A DNA stretch of 64,000 nt from Sphingobacterium thalpophilum (GCF_038396785.1 NZ_CP151087.1:4402001-4466000), one strand, 5' to 3'. Positions 45,473-54,745 are shown, numbered from the stretch's first letter. Made by a program: numbers and translations. Notes: generated from the sequence alone by a model not told the origin.

Positions 45473-47251
45473 TTAAATATGTATGTCTTTTAAACGTAGT
45501 GATGCAAGTTCGAGCTGTCTGGGTATCGCTGTGCTGATGTTTTGTGGAATGAGCGATAAATGTTGGGTAAGCTCGTTGTAATAGGTTATTCCAGCTTGTA
45601 ATTGTGCTTTGAATTTGGCTACATATTTTATCTTTTTATCGTTCATGATATTTTTATTGTCTGTGACATATTTTTGAATATGATCGATATAAAGGTTGAG
45701 TTCGTTAATTAAAATAAAAGGTCTGTTGTCATTTTCAAAAACCGAAATACGGCCATAGATATGGTCGATCATTTCCCGCAAAGAATATTGTTTTTTGAAC
45801 CAGACAAGATTTGGGCCTGGGCAGATGGATACAGCGGTCTGTTCTTTGCCCTTTTGGATATTGTACTTGAGATAAGCTGGTGCTGCGAGCCCTTCACAAA
45901 GACAGGTTTTTTCCGTAATGGCGTCAAAGGCTTTATCGTATTCCGCAGCGGGCAGGTTTTGTTTTTGGAGTTCCTGGATCTTTTGGTATTGATATGCGCG
46001 TGATGCGGTGCAGATCGGTTTATCACCAAACTCTGTGTTCGAAATAAGGTATTCTTTTTTACAAGGGCTACCGGGGCGCCCTTTTTTTATACGTTCCAAT
46101 CGTAGGTACTCCGCGCCACTTTGTCTGAAATTGTTAAAGGGAATTCCCAAGGGAGATGCCCCACTACAATAGAAGTCTTCTTGCTTGGCCGTTTCCAATG
46201 CTTTTAAGGTTTCTTGATCTACCGTGGTTGCTTCGGGAACCATCAGAAATGGGGATCCCCATCCTACGGCATCGAATTCATAATAATTTAACAAGAACTG
46301 ATGTTCTGAAGCAGTTCCCACACCTCCTTGAACTGTATATTTGATGATGGGGGGAGTTGTTAATGAGCGCTCTTGGGAAGTCCAATATTCGTGGTATATC
46401 TCGAAAAGTTCGGTTTTCAGACTTTCTTTTTTCTCTTTAAACTCTTGAAGGATTGGCCCCAGAAGAAAACCATCGGTTGCGAAGGCATGACCACCGCAGT
46501 TCAAACCGGATTCTATTCTGAATTCAGATACCCATACACCACGCTTAGCGAGATATTTTGCCTGGATGAGCGCCGATCGAAAGTCACTTACTTTCAAAAC
46601 GACTTTTTTGTCAAATAGACCTTCACTATTTGGGAAGAAAGCCGGTAATTCAGCGAGGTAAGCGTATAGGTGTGGATTCATCCCTGCGGAAAGAATAAGA
46701 GAGGAATGCAGTGTGGAATTTGCAAAACCACGTAAGGCTGCTGAAGCATCAGAATAACGTTGATTCAATAGGTTACCATCCTGGTAATTCATTTTATCGA
46801 CTTTGGACATAATATTAACATCGATGTCTCCCGCTTTGAGGTAATTGATCAATAGATCTTGCAGCTCGGTTTTAATCGCGCGATTGCTTTCAATTTCCAT
46901 CGCATGATAAATTGGTTTTGAAGGGTGTGAATCGGGTAGAAGCTGAAAATATTTGGTAAGTTCGGAATTTTCGGTAAAAGGTTGACGCTTTAAGGCCTCG
47001 ATTTGCCTATTGACCACAAACTGTACAAGATTGAGATAGGCCGTAATTCTTTTTGCTCGGTAATCTTCTTCTGTTTTAGCGATCGGATGATAGGAGATTT
47101 GATATTGTCCGCAGTAATAGCGGCGCATGCGCTCAATTAGTTCATCGTCAACAATAGACATTACGGAGGAGATGCCGTATTGTGCGACCTTAAGTGCGGA
47201 GTCGATGGAGAAAGCTAAGCCTAATACGGGGATATGAAAAGTATGCGTCAT
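45473..47251 (-). CDS. Unassigned protein with FMN-binding TIM-barrel-like features
   Basis: The 592-residue protein is not one I can name. Its N-terminus IPVLGLAFSIDSALKVAQYGISSVMSIVDDE resembles the first strand and helix of FMN-dependent barrels such as nitronate monooxygenase. Further along, LNCGGHAFATDG (about residue 250) and IKYTVQGGVGTASEHQFLLNYYEFDAVGWGSPFLM (about 305-340) look like the substrate strand and the FMN-phosphate loops of that fold. The C-terminal third is rich in cysteine (CSGASPLG, CKKEY, ICTAS, KTCLCEG, ICPGPN) and could hold an iron-sulfur cluster. It is monocistronic with no informative neighbour. Function is open. Confidence 0.6.
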   Translation of the reverse strand: MTHTFHIPVLGLAFSIDSALKVAQYGISSVMSIVDDELIERMRRYYCGQYQISYHPIAKTEEDYRAKRITAYLNLVQFVVNRQIEALKRQPFTENSELTKYFQLLPDSHPSKPIYHAMEIESNRAIKTELQDLLINYLKAGDIDVNIMSKVDKMNYQDGNLLNQRYSDASAALRGFANSTLHSSLILSAGMNPHLYAYLAELPAFFPNSEGLFDKKVVLKVSDFRSALIQAKYLAKRGVWVSEFRIESGLNCGGHAFATDGFLLGPILQEFKEKKESLKTELFEIYHEYWTSQERSLTTPPIIKYTVQGGVGTASEHQFLLNYYEFDAVGWGSPFLMVPEATTVDQETLKALETAKQEDFYCSGASPLGIPFNNFRQSGAEYLRLERIKKGRPGSPCKKEYLISNTEFGDKPICTASRAYQYQKIQELQKQNLPAAEYDKAFDAITEKTCLCEGLAAPAYLKYNIQKGKEQTAVSICPGPNLVWFKKQYSLREMIDHIYGRISVFENDNRPFILINELNLYIDHIQKYVTDNKNIMNDKKIKYVAKFKAQLQAGITYYNELTQHLSLIPQNISTAIPRQLELASLRLKDIHI

Positions 47252-47334
47252 TCTTAAATATTTCTTTTACGAAATAATGGAGAATAACGCTGAAAAAAAG
47301 TAACGATTGTTTTATCGGGAAATGATTGTAATCA

Positions 47335-48177
47335 CTATTCAAATACAATTGTCTTGTAGTCGTTGCGCATCACACGATCTTCGCTAAGGAGACGAATTGC
47401 TCGACTCAAAACAGCCTTTTCTATTTCTTTTCCGGCAGTTACCATATCTTTTACAGTATAGGTGTGGTTGACATGTCGTATATCCTGTACGATGATGGGA
47501 CCTTCATCGAGCTGGTCGGTAACGAAATGCGCTGTGGCACCGATGATCTTAACTCCTCTTGCATGAGCCTGCTTGTACGGGTTGGCGCCAATAAAAGCGG
47601 GGAGAAATGAATGGTGTATGTTGACCAGTTTATTTTCAAAGATACTGACAAACTGAGGGGACAAGATCCGCATGAACTTCGCTAAAATAATATAATCGAA
47701 ATTATAGTTTTGGATTTGTGCGATTAGTTGTTTTTCGAATGTTTCCTTTGTCAGGTTTTCATGTGAGATACAATGAAATGGAATATCGAACTTTTCCGTA
47801 AAGGAGCGTAGTGATTCATAGTTACCAATTACTGCCTGCACCTCCGCTCCCCATGTTTCGAAGTGTTGTCGTACCAAGATATCGGCGAGGCAGTGATGCT
47901 CCTTGGTCACGAGGACGACGATTTTTTTGCGGTTATTGGGGTTTATCTGTATCTGAGCGGATGGGGGAAGTACTTCGGCAAGAGAGTCGGAAAGCTGTTT
48001 CTGCTCAGGTACGATACCGTTACACACGACACGCACGAAAAATTTGTTGGCTTCTTCATCCACATATTCACGCATGGTGACAATATTGAGTTGATATTTT
48101 GCTAGCGTATTTGAAATGTTGGCGACTAATCCAACGGCATCTTGACATTGGATCAGAATTAAAGTTTGGTTGTGCAT
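47335..48177 (-). CDS. purU: Formyltetrahydrofolate deformylase
   Basis: PurU hydrolyses 10-formyl-tetrahydrofolate to formate and tetrahydrofolate, balancing one-carbon units. The 280-residue protein has an N-terminal ACT domain (TLILIQCQDAVGLVANISNTLAKYQLNIV, residues about 4-32). A formyltransferase-type catalytic domain follows with KFDIPFHCI, YDYIILAKFMRILSPQFV-like residues near 165, and VNIHHSFLPAFIGANPYKQAHARGVKIIGATAHFVTDQLDEGPII (about 185-229). That stretch contains the Asn-His-Asp catalytic set. Only 37 bases separate it from parE, and those contain a terminator, so expression may depend on read-through. Confidence 0.95.
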   Translation of the reverse strand: MHNQTLILIQCQDAVGLVANISNTLAKYQLNIVTMREYVDEEANKFFVRVVCNGIVPEQKQLSDSLAEVLPPSAQIQINPNNRKKIVVLVTKEHHCLADILVRQHFETWGAEVQAVIGNYESLRSFTEKFDIPFHCISHENLTKETFEKQLIAQIQNYNFDYIILAKFMRILSPQFVSIFENKLVNIHHSFLPAFIGANPYKQAHARGVKIIGATAHFVTDQLDEGPIIVQDIRHVNHTYTVKDMVTAGKEIEKAVLSRAIRLLSEDRVMRNDYKTIVFE

Positions 48178-48198
48178 GAAAGGTGGTTGTAGGTTGCT

Positions 48199-48228
48199 AA
48201 AAAAGCGGGTTATTTTAACCCGCTTTTT
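48199..48228 (-). terminator. Terminator overlapping the parE stop codon
   Basis: AAAAAAGCGGGTTA (48199-48212) pairs with TAACCCGCTTTTTT (48215-48228). The last two lysine codons, Ala, Gly and the TAA of parE are all inside the stem, and the minus strand runs into T. Confidence 0.82.
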
Positions 48229-50068
48229 TTGTTAGTTCTTCTTCAAGGTCAACTTCAACACGTAGATTTTCGACAATATGCTTTTGTCGGTCTGGTGTGT
48301 TTTTGCCCATGTAATATTCTAATAACTGTTGAATTTTATTGTCTTTGGACAAGATAACCGGGTCAAGTCGGATATCTTTTCCGATAAATAATCCAAATTC
48401 GGAAGGTGATATCTCACCTAAACCTTTGAATCGGGTAATTTCAGGTTTAGCGCCTAATTTTGCGATTGCTTTTTGTCGTTCTTCATCGGAATAGCAATAG
48501 ATCGTTTCCTTCTTGTTGCGGACACGGAAAAGTGGTGTCTGTAAGATGGAAACGTGGCCAGCCTTGACAAGGTCTGGAAAAAACTGCAAGAAAAATGTCA
48601 ATAATAACAGACGGATGTGCATTCCATCGACGTCGGCATCGGTAGCGATTACGATATTGTTGTAGCGTAACCCGTCGAGACCGTCTTCAATATTAAGCGC
48701 ATGTTGTAAGAGGTTAAATTCCTCGTTTTCATAAACAATCTTTTTGGACATACCGTAGGAATTTAACGGTTTTCCTTTTAGACTGAAAACTGCTTGAGTC
48801 TGCACATCGCGCGATTTGGTAATTGAACCAGATGCCGAATCTCCTTCAGTGATAAACAAAGTTGTTTCTTGGTTACGTTCATTTTTATCGCTGAAGTGCA
48901 CTTTACAGTCACGTAGTTTACGATTGTGCAAAGAGGCTTTCTTCGCTCTTTCGTTGGCGAGTTTTTTGATCCCGGCGATATCCTTACGTTCACGTTCAGA
49001 TTGTAGAATACGTTTTTGAAGAGCATCTGCCGTAGCCGGATTTTTATGTAGGTAATCATCCAATGCTTTTTTGACAAAGTCATTGATAAATCCTCTTACA
49101 GTAGGACCTTCCGGGCCTACACTTTGAGATCCTAGCTTTGTTTTCGTCTGTGATTCAAAAACAGGTTCCTGCACTTTGATCGCGATGGCGCCGATGATTG
49201 ATGAACGAATATCCGATGCGTCAAATTCTTTTTTGTAGAACTCTCGGATTGTTTTGACAAGCGCTTCACGGAAGGCAGCCTGGTGTGTTCCACCTTGCGT
49301 GGTATGTTGACCGTTGACAAAAGAATAATATTCTTCTCCGTACTGCTGGCCGTGAGTCATCGCGATTTCAATATCATCCCCCCGTAAGTGAATAATCGGA
49401 TAGCGCATGGATTCAGCATCAATATTCCGTTCCAATAGATCTTTTAGTCCGTGCTCAGAAATAAACTTTTGCCCATTAAAGTTGATCGTAAGACCTGAGT
49501 TTAGAAAAACATAGTTCCAAATCATGTTTTCAACAAATTCAGGCCTATATTTATAATTCCGGAAAATAGAATCGTCGGGGTAAAATGTTACGGCTGTCCC
49601 ATTTCGTTGCGTGGTATCTTTTTGTTCATCGTTGACTAATTCCCCTTTGGAGAATTGGGCGATGCGTGTTATATTTTGACGATAAGACTGTACGGTAAAC
49701 TGACTGGACAAAGCATTTACGGCTTTTGTACCGACACCATTTAAACCAACTGACTTTTGGAAAGCCTTACTATCATATTTACCACCTGTATTGATTTTAG
49801 AAACAACATCAACCACAGAACCAATTGGAATACCACGTCCATAATCGCGTACGGAAACTTTATTTTCGTTTACCGTGATATCAATAATTTTACCAGCGCC
49901 CATAACAAACTCATCAATCGAGTTGTCAACGACCTCTTTCAATAAAACATAGATACCATCATCATAGGCCGAACCGTCCCCCAATTTTCCAATGTACATT
50001 CCCGGACGAAGGCGAATATGCTCTTTCCAATCCAGGGACCTAATGCTGTCTTCGTTATATGTACTCAT
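48215..50068 (-). CDS. parE: DNA topoisomerase IV subunit B
   Basis: ParE is the ATPase subunit of topoisomerase IV, which unlinks daughter chromosomes. The 617-residue protein has the GHKL ATPase domain (EVVDNSIDEFVMGAGK, RDYGRGIPIG, VGLNGVGTKAVNALS), the transducer domain (QTKTKLGS) and the TOPRIM domain with TLFITEGDSASGS (about residues 405-417) and DADVDGMHIRLLLLTFF. The length and the absence of the GyrB insert favour ParE over GyrB. A second type II subunit A gene is not in this window. A TACTTTTG box lies 24 bases before the start. Confidence 0.92.
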   Translation of the reverse strand: MSTYNEDSIRSLDWKEHIRLRPGMYIGKLGDGSAYDDGIYVLLKEVVDNSIDEFVMGAGKIIDITVNENKVSVRDYGRGIPIGSVVDVVSKINTGGKYDSKAFQKSVGLNGVGTKAVNALSSQFTVQSYRQNITRIAQFSKGELVNDEQKDTTQRNGTAVTFYPDDSIFRNYKYRPEFVENMIWNYVFLNSGLTINFNGQKFISEHGLKDLLERNIDAESMRYPIIHLRGDDIEIAMTHGQQYGEEYYSFVNGQHTTQGGTHQAAFREALVKTIREFYKKEFDASDIRSSIIGAIAIKVQEPVFESQTKTKLGSQSVGPEGPTVRGFINDFVKKALDDYLHKNPATADALQKRILQSERERKDIAGIKKLANERAKKASLHNRKLRDCKVHFSDKNERNQETTLFITEGDSASGSITKSRDVQTQAVFSLKGKPLNSYGMSKKIVYENEEFNLLQHALNIEDGLDGLRYNNIVIATDADVDGMHIRLLLLTFFLQFFPDLVKAGHVSILQTPLFRVRNKKETIYCYSDEERQKAIAKLGAKPEITRFKGLGEISPSEFGLFIGKDIRLDPVILSKDNKIQQLLEYYMGKNTPDRQKHIVENLRVEVDLEEELTKKAG

Positions 50069-50091
50069 AAATTAATGTAGAACTTAGCTAA

Positions 50092-50099
50092 CAAAAGTA
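50092..50099 (-). promoter_or_regulatory. -7 element of parE
   Basis: The minus strand reads TACTTTTG, exact for TAnnTTTG, with its end 24 bases from the ATG. No clear -33 partner is seen. Confidence 0.45.
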
Positions 50100-50235
50100 A
50101 AAAAAATAAACTACGATAAGTAGTTTAAAAGGCTAAATTTTTTAGATATCGATCGTTTGCGTGCCGCCGGAGAAAATTGCTGGTTTGATGGGAAATGTTT
50201 ACATTTAGTGTAAGTAATTGTAACGAGAATAATTT

Positions 50236-51390
50236 ATGGGATTATTTGATAAAATCAGGAATGAGTTTGTCGATATTATCGAATGGGTCGATAATAGTAC
50301 AGATACGATTGTGTGGAAGTTTCCACGGTATCAGAATGAAATAAAAATGGGTGCGCAGTTGACTGTGCGGGAAGGACAGGCTGCGGTATTTTTGAATGAA
50401 GGCGTGGTTGCGGATGTCTTTCAGCCTGGTCGCTATGAATTGACAACACAGAATATGCCGATCATGACAACCATCAGAGGCTGGAAATATGGGTTCAATA
50501 GCCCATTCAAAGCCGATGTCTATTTTGTCAACCTTCGACAATTTGTCAATCAGAAATGGGGAACCAAAAATCCGATTATGCTGCGGGATCCTGAATTTGG
50601 ACCAATTCGACTTCGGGCTTTCGGTAATTTCTCTTTTCAGGTGAAGGACGTTACTGTTTTTATGAAACAGCTGGTTGCGACGACGCCTGTTTTTACTGTT
50701 GAAGATATCACAGAACAGCTTCGAAATATTGCGGTATCGCGTGGGATGGATGCTATTGCTGAGTCGAAGATACCAGCCTTAGACCTCGCATCCAACTATG
50801 ATGAAGTTTCGGCTTTGATACAACAAAAAATTGGGGTTGATTTTGATGAGTTGGGTTTGAGCTTAACGAAATTCTTAATCGAAAATATTTCATTTCCAGA
50901 AGAGGTGGAAAAAGCGCTTGATAAGCGAAGCAGTATGGGGGTCGTTGGTAATCTAGGGGCATATGCCCAATTTCAAGCGGCTAATTCCATGGAGAAAGCT
51001 GCTGAGAATCCCAATAGTGGGGGGATCGTAGGTGCTGGATTTGGTGCTGGGCTGGGAGCAGGAATGGTTGGTCAAATGGGTAATGTATTTCAGCAAAACA
51101 GTTTTGATGGGAATAATCCTACTGGTATGGGCTCAGCTGCTGTAGCTTCGTCTACCGGGGCCGTTGGACCACCTCCATTGCCCAAAACGGTAGCCTATTA
51201 CCTGGCCATTAAAGGTAAGCAGGAAGGGCCATTTGATTCGGAACAGCTGCGCGGTCTTGTAAAAGAGGGGACGATGACACTTGCCACCTTGGTTTGGAAA
51301 GAGGGACTTGAAAACTGGATTGAGGCTGAAAAGGTAGGCGAATTAAAGGATCTGTTTTCGCAGAACCCGCCACCGATACCAGGAGTTTAG
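50236..51390 (+). CDS. SPFH domain protein with C-terminal GYF_2 domain
   Basis: The 384-residue protein has an SPFH/band-7 region (about residues 25-235: VWKFPRYQNEIKMGAQLTVREGQAAVFLNEG, then FQPGRYELTTQNMPI). A Gly/Met/Gln-rich low-complexity linker (about 240-310) follows, and then a GYF_2 domain at the C-terminus (VAYYLAIKGKQEGPFDSEQL, LVWKEGLENWIEAEKVGEL). It has no membrane helix, so it probably assembles peripherally on the membrane. Databases often label this family 'virion core protein', a historical name. A zinc-ribbon protein follows 23 bases downstream in the same operon. SPFH proteins scaffold membrane domains; here partner and role are unknown. Confidence 0.85.
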   Translation: MGLFDKIRNEFVDIIEWVDNSTDTIVWKFPRYQNEIKMGAQLTVREGQAAVFLNEGVVADVFQPGRYELTTQNMPIMTTIRGWKYGFNSPFKADVYFVNLRQFVNQKWGTKNPIMLRDPEFGPIRLRAFGNFSFQVKDVTVFMKQLVATTPVFTVEDITEQLRNIAVSRGMDAIAESKIPALDLASNYDEVSALIQQKIGVDFDELGLSLTKFLIENISFPEEVEKALDKRSSMGVVGNLGAYAQFQAANSMEKAAENPNSGGIVGAGFGAGLGAGMVGQMGNVFQQNSFDGNNPTGMGSAAVASSTGAVGPPPLPKTVAYYLAIKGKQEGPFDSEQLRGLVKEGTMTLATLVWKEGLENWIEAEKVGELKDLFSQNPPPIPGV

Positions 51391-51413
51391 GATAAAACGG
51401 ACGACCGAGTTTT

Positions 51414-52523
51414 ATGAGTTTTGAAGAAAAAACCTCCGAAATAGAGCAGGGGTTAAAATGCCAGGGCTGTGGTGCTATCTTGACTTATCAGCCTGGTACT
51501 TCCTATTTAGCGTGTTCCTATTGTGGAACTAGGAATGAAATAGCGGATCAGCTACCGGAAGATGGGCATATTGAATCTACAGATTATAAAGTTTTTGGAC
51601 AAGCAATGGAAGGAGTCGCCGATGAGCGCTATAGCTATTTGGCTGAAGTCGTGCATTGCAGTAACTGTGGTGCAAACTCGCGTTTGAATCCTCATGTTAC
51701 GGCAGATTTATGTGCTTTTTGTGCTTCACCTTTGGTAATTGACCATCAGCAAAAGCGTATTGTGAAGCCACATGGTCTTGTTCCCTTTTCCGTTGATTAC
51801 AAAAATGCTTTTGGGTTATTGACACAATGGGCCGGTAAGATATGGTTCGCTCCGAATGACTTTAGGCGAATTTTTAATTCAAGAAATGATCGTTTAAAAG
51901 GAGTGTATATACCATTTTGGTCCTATGATGCAGATGTACATTCTGAATATGTGGGGTCACGTGGCGAGTATTATTATGTGACGCGTACAAGACGCAATTC
52001 GGATGGTGAGACGGAAGAATACGAAGAAAGACGAACAAATTGGTATCCAGCTTCAGGTAGTATCTATAGCCAATTTAAGGATATTGTCATTTCGGGATCA
52101 ACATCTCTTCCCGAAAAGTTCTCTGATAAAATCGGACCTTGGAATTTGGGCTATCTAAAACCTTTCAATGAGCAATATTTAAGTGGCTTTATCGCTGAAA
52201 CTTTTAGTGTGGATCATGTAAAAGCGGCGGAGACTGCCCGGACTATTATGGATCGGGAAATCGAACGTCAGGTTGAGAATGACATCGGTGGTGATACACA
52301 GGATATTGATTCTATTGATAGCGATTTTAAATCCATTAAATTGAAGTATATCCTTTTACCTGTTTGGTTATCAGCTTATCAGTACAAAGGAAAGAGTTAT
52401 CAGATCATGGTCAATGCATTTAACGGTAAAGTTTATGGACAACGACCTTATAGCTTTTGGAAAATTGCTTTTTTGGTATTGGCGATCATTATTGTTTTAT
52501 ATCTCTTGAGTTTTATGGGATAA
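51414..52523 (+). CDS. Double zinc-ribbon protein with C-terminal membrane anchor
   Basis: The 369-residue protein has two zinc ribbons: KCQGCGAILTYQ..LACSYCG (about residues 15-41) and HCSNCGANSRLN..LCAFCASPL (about 82-105). A long region follows with KGVYIPFWSYDADVHSEYVGSRGEYYY (about 160-186), and the C-terminus is a single helix (WKIAFLVLAIIIVLYLLSF). Databases link this family to primosomal helicase names by error because of the zinc ribbons; there is no helicase motif. Topology suggests a cytoplasmic or DNA- or protein-binding head on a membrane anchor. It is co-transcribed with the SPFH-GYF gene. Confidence 0.82.
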   Translation: MSFEEKTSEIEQGLKCQGCGAILTYQPGTSYLACSYCGTRNEIADQLPEDGHIESTDYKVFGQAMEGVADERYSYLAEVVHCSNCGANSRLNPHVTADLCAFCASPLVIDHQQKRIVKPHGLVPFSVDYKNAFGLLTQWAGKIWFAPNDFRRIFNSRNDRLKGVYIPFWSYDADVHSEYVGSRGEYYYVTRTRRNSDGETEEYEERRTNWYPASGSIYSQFKDIVISGSTSLPEKFSDKIGPWNLGYLKPFNEQYLSGFIAETFSVDHVKAAETARTIMDREIERQVENDIGGDTQDIDSIDSDFKSIKLKYILLPVWLSAYQYKGKSYQIMVNAFNGKVYGQRPYSFWKIAFLVLAIIIVLYLLSFMG

Positions 52524-52536
52524 CAAAAAAGGTTAT

Positions 52537-52579
52537 AAAAAAAGCGCTGTTCCCAATAAAAGAGAACAGCGCTTTTTTT
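52537..52579. terminator. Bidirectional terminator inside the envelope-associated cluster
   Basis: AAAAAAAGCGCTGTTC (52537-52552) pairs fully with GAACAGCGCTTTTTTT (52564-52579). It ends the rightward SPFH/zinc-ribbon transcript and the leftward three-gene transcript. Confidence 0.9.
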
Positions 52580-52595
52580 ATGTTAATCGTCTTGA

Positions 52596-53591
52596 CTATT
52601 TGTTTAGAGAAAGTAGGAATCCGATCGTGAAATTGGCATCCCAATCAAATACGAAAGTGTCGCAATTGGTTGCATCTTTAATTGCTTTATAGATGTTGAC
52701 ACCGCTTTTTGTTTTTATTTTATCTGTTTTGTAAGATGCTGGATCGTTCAAAACCGTAAAACGCTCTTCACCTTGGCGTGTCTGCGATGCTAATTCAAAA
52801 GGAACCCCGCCTATAATAAAACAAACCTCTCTTTTATTTAACGGAATTTTCTCGCCTAATTTTTTTACTTCTGTATAGACCGCGTCATCTTTAAGGTCTT
52901 TTTCATAATATTTTGCACCAGGTGCTTCTACCGATTTTGTGTCACCGTCAATCCAGGAAATTTTAGTATTACCGGAGCCAATGTCAACAACAAATGAATT
53001 ATCTTCGTAAGCTTTCGGCAGGACAGATTTTAACGCTAATTTTCCTTCTTGCTCTGCTGTAACCAAGTTGACCACAAAGCCCATTTTTCTTAGTTCAGCA
53101 CTAATAACTGAAGTTTTAGGTTCTTTCTGGGCTCCGGAGCTAATGACGAAATGTATGTTTTTGGATTTGACGCCTTTGTCGAGCATCATGCCTATATAAT
53201 CTTTTAATCCTTTACGGATGTCTTCCGTATTTGCCAATCCTTCGTATGCAAATGACTTTCCAAAGTCTTTGGAAATGATCTCCCAGCGATTTTCTTTGTC
53301 CATATTGACGACAAAGGAATTGAAACCCGAAGCGCCCACTTCAACGACACCCTTGTATTCGCCGTCGATTGGTTTTTCGGGTTGATAGTTGAATGAACGG
53401 GTCGTTTCTGAGCCTGATGAAGGTGCGGCCGCATGACCATTATTGCTTGTTGAATCTGTTGTTTGGACTGTCGAATTAGCATCAAATTTGCCCGATTGAA
53501 TGGCCCAATAACCGATTGCGAGAATAGGTAAGGCGATGATAATTGCTTTGATTGGCCATCTTAATCTTGCCCATGTTGATTTTTCTTCCAT
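52596..53591 (-). CDS. Membrane-anchored Ppx/GppA-like actin-fold protein
   Basis: The 331-residue protein has one N-terminal helix (IKAIIIALPILAIGYWAI, about residues 14-31), a Ser/Thr-rich linker, and an actin-like (ASKHA) domain. VVEVGASG (82-89) corresponds to the first phosphate loop, VTAEQEGKLAL (177-187) and VVDIGSGNTK (201-210) to the Ppx/GppA-type glutamate loop and second phosphate loop, and FIIGGVPFELAS (258-269) to the adenosine region. The first loop has Glu where Asp is usual. Ppx and GppA hydrolyse polyphosphate or pppGpp; whether this one does is unknown. It is the last gene of a three-gene operon (34 bases from the previous one). Confidence 0.7.
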   Translation of the reverse strand: MEEKSTWARLRWPIKAIIIALPILAIGYWAIQSGKFDANSTVQTTDSTSNNGHAAAPSSGSETTRSFNYQPEKPIDGEYKGVVEVGASGFNSFVVNMDKENRWEIISKDFGKSFAYEGLANTEDIRKGLKDYIGMMLDKGVKSKNIHFVISSGAQKEPKTSVISAELRKMGFVVNLVTAEQEGKLALKSVLPKAYEDNSFVVDIGSGNTKISWIDGDTKSVEAPGAKYYEKDLKDDAVYTEVKKLGEKIPLNKREVCFIIGGVPFELASQTRQGEERFTVLNDPASYKTDKIKTKSGVNIYKAIKDATNCDTFVFDWDANFTIGFLLSLNK

Positions 53592-53625
53592 AATGTTCGT
53601 ATAATAAGTTTGATTTTAGTTAATG

Positions 53626-54735
53626 TTAATCGAGTAATGTAAATCCTTTATCTACTTTTTCTTCGGGTTTGAGTTCATAGCTGGCATCGGCCATTTGTGT
53701 TACGTTTAATACATTTAGATTACGTTCGTCAACTTTGCGGATAAACTCTTCCAGTTCACCTTGAGTAGGCGTGCCACCCACGGTGATGTTGTTGTTTTGA
53801 TCCAAGAAATCAAGATTCGATCGGATAGAGGCAATATTTTGACTGATGGCACCTGTTGCTGCATTCATGGCCTCTTGAAATGCCCAGCCATCTTTGATAT
53901 TGAACACATCGGCTAGGCCATCGGTGGCATTTTTCATCTTTTGAGTGGCTTCTAGCTTCTTGGAAATAATAGAAATGCTGCTATCCAAGGTGCTGACATA
54001 GATACGCGCTGCGCTTTCATTATCTTTTAGAACTTCCAATACTTTTGCAAATTGATTGGCATATTGTACGTAACTGCGCGCATTTTGCTCTTCAGATTCA
54101 CCTTCTTTTCCCAATAGAAATGCTTTGGTACGTGTTTCTTTGGCATCTCTTGCATAAGCATTTGCCTTCTCTGCATTATTTTTGCTCGTTTCCTCCTTTG
54201 ATTTCTCGTCGAGATTGGCCGCTTCAGCGGTGAAACGTTTCGCATAGGTGTACTTCTCTTCGGCTGTTTTTTGAGCAGTTTCACCGCTTTGAATCATGTC
54301 GATGCGGACACCGTCTACATTGCTGATTTTTTCCTTCACACGTTTCAGGGTGTCTTTTGCATCTCTTGATAACAGTTGTAAGGTTTCGATAGGGTTATTT
54401 CTAATGATGGATTTTTCACCTTTAAAAAGTAGGACGGTACCCAGTCGGTGCAATAGCGCAATGATCTTTGGGGCTAGCAATAATAAGGTAATCAGGATTA
54501 TACTGAATATCACAAAAAGTATACTTTTCCCGGCATATTCCAGCATAATCGGTAAGTACTTGAAAAAAGCAAAGGCTCCGCCAAGTAAAAGCGCCCAAAA
54601 GAAGATCGACGAAGCTGTCTTCTTCGCTTCTGGTGATTTTAATTGTGCAGGCAAATGATCGCCCAGTACTTGAAATATCGGAAGTTGCGTTTTTATCTCA
54701 GCGGGAATATTAACATACTGATCTTTTCTTTCCAT
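53626..54735 (-). CDS. Two-helix membrane protein with long coiled coil
   Basis: The 369-residue protein has two adjacent hydrophobic segments (SIFFWALLLGGAFAFFKYLPIML, about 43-65, and ILFVIFSIILITLLLLAPKII, about 73-93) and then about 180 residues of charged, heptad-like helix (TLKRVKEKISNVDGVRID, KTAEEKYTYAKRFTAEAANL, KNNAEKANAYARDAKETR). The C-terminal part has NVTQMADASYELKP. I recognise no named family; the helical body recalls PspA/TelA-type membrane-stress proteins only in general shape. It lies 10 bases after the proline-rich gene and before the Ppx-like gene. Confidence 0.75.
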   Translation of the reverse strand: MERKDQYVNIPAEIKTQLPIFQVLGDHLPAQLKSPEAKKTASSIFFWALLLGGAFAFFKYLPIMLEYAGKSILFVIFSIILITLLLLAPKIIALLHRLGTVLLFKGEKSIIRNNPIETLQLLSRDAKDTLKRVKEKISNVDGVRIDMIQSGETAQKTAEEKYTYAKRFTAEAANLDEKSKEETSKNNAEKANAYARDAKETRTKAFLLGKEGESEEQNARSYVQYANQFAKVLEVLKDNESAARIYVSTLDSSISIISKKLEATQKMKNATDGLADVFNIKDGWAFQEAMNAATGAISQNIASIRSNLDFLDQNNNITVGGTPTQGELEEFIRKVDERNLNVLNVTQMADASYELKPEEKVDKGFTLLD

Positions 54736-54745
54736 TGATTTATTT

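Noticed and set aside
51414..52523. Primosomal protein or helicase annotation for the double zinc-ribbon gene
   Set aside because: Only the cysteine pairs resemble PriA; there is no Walker A, Walker B or other helicase motif.
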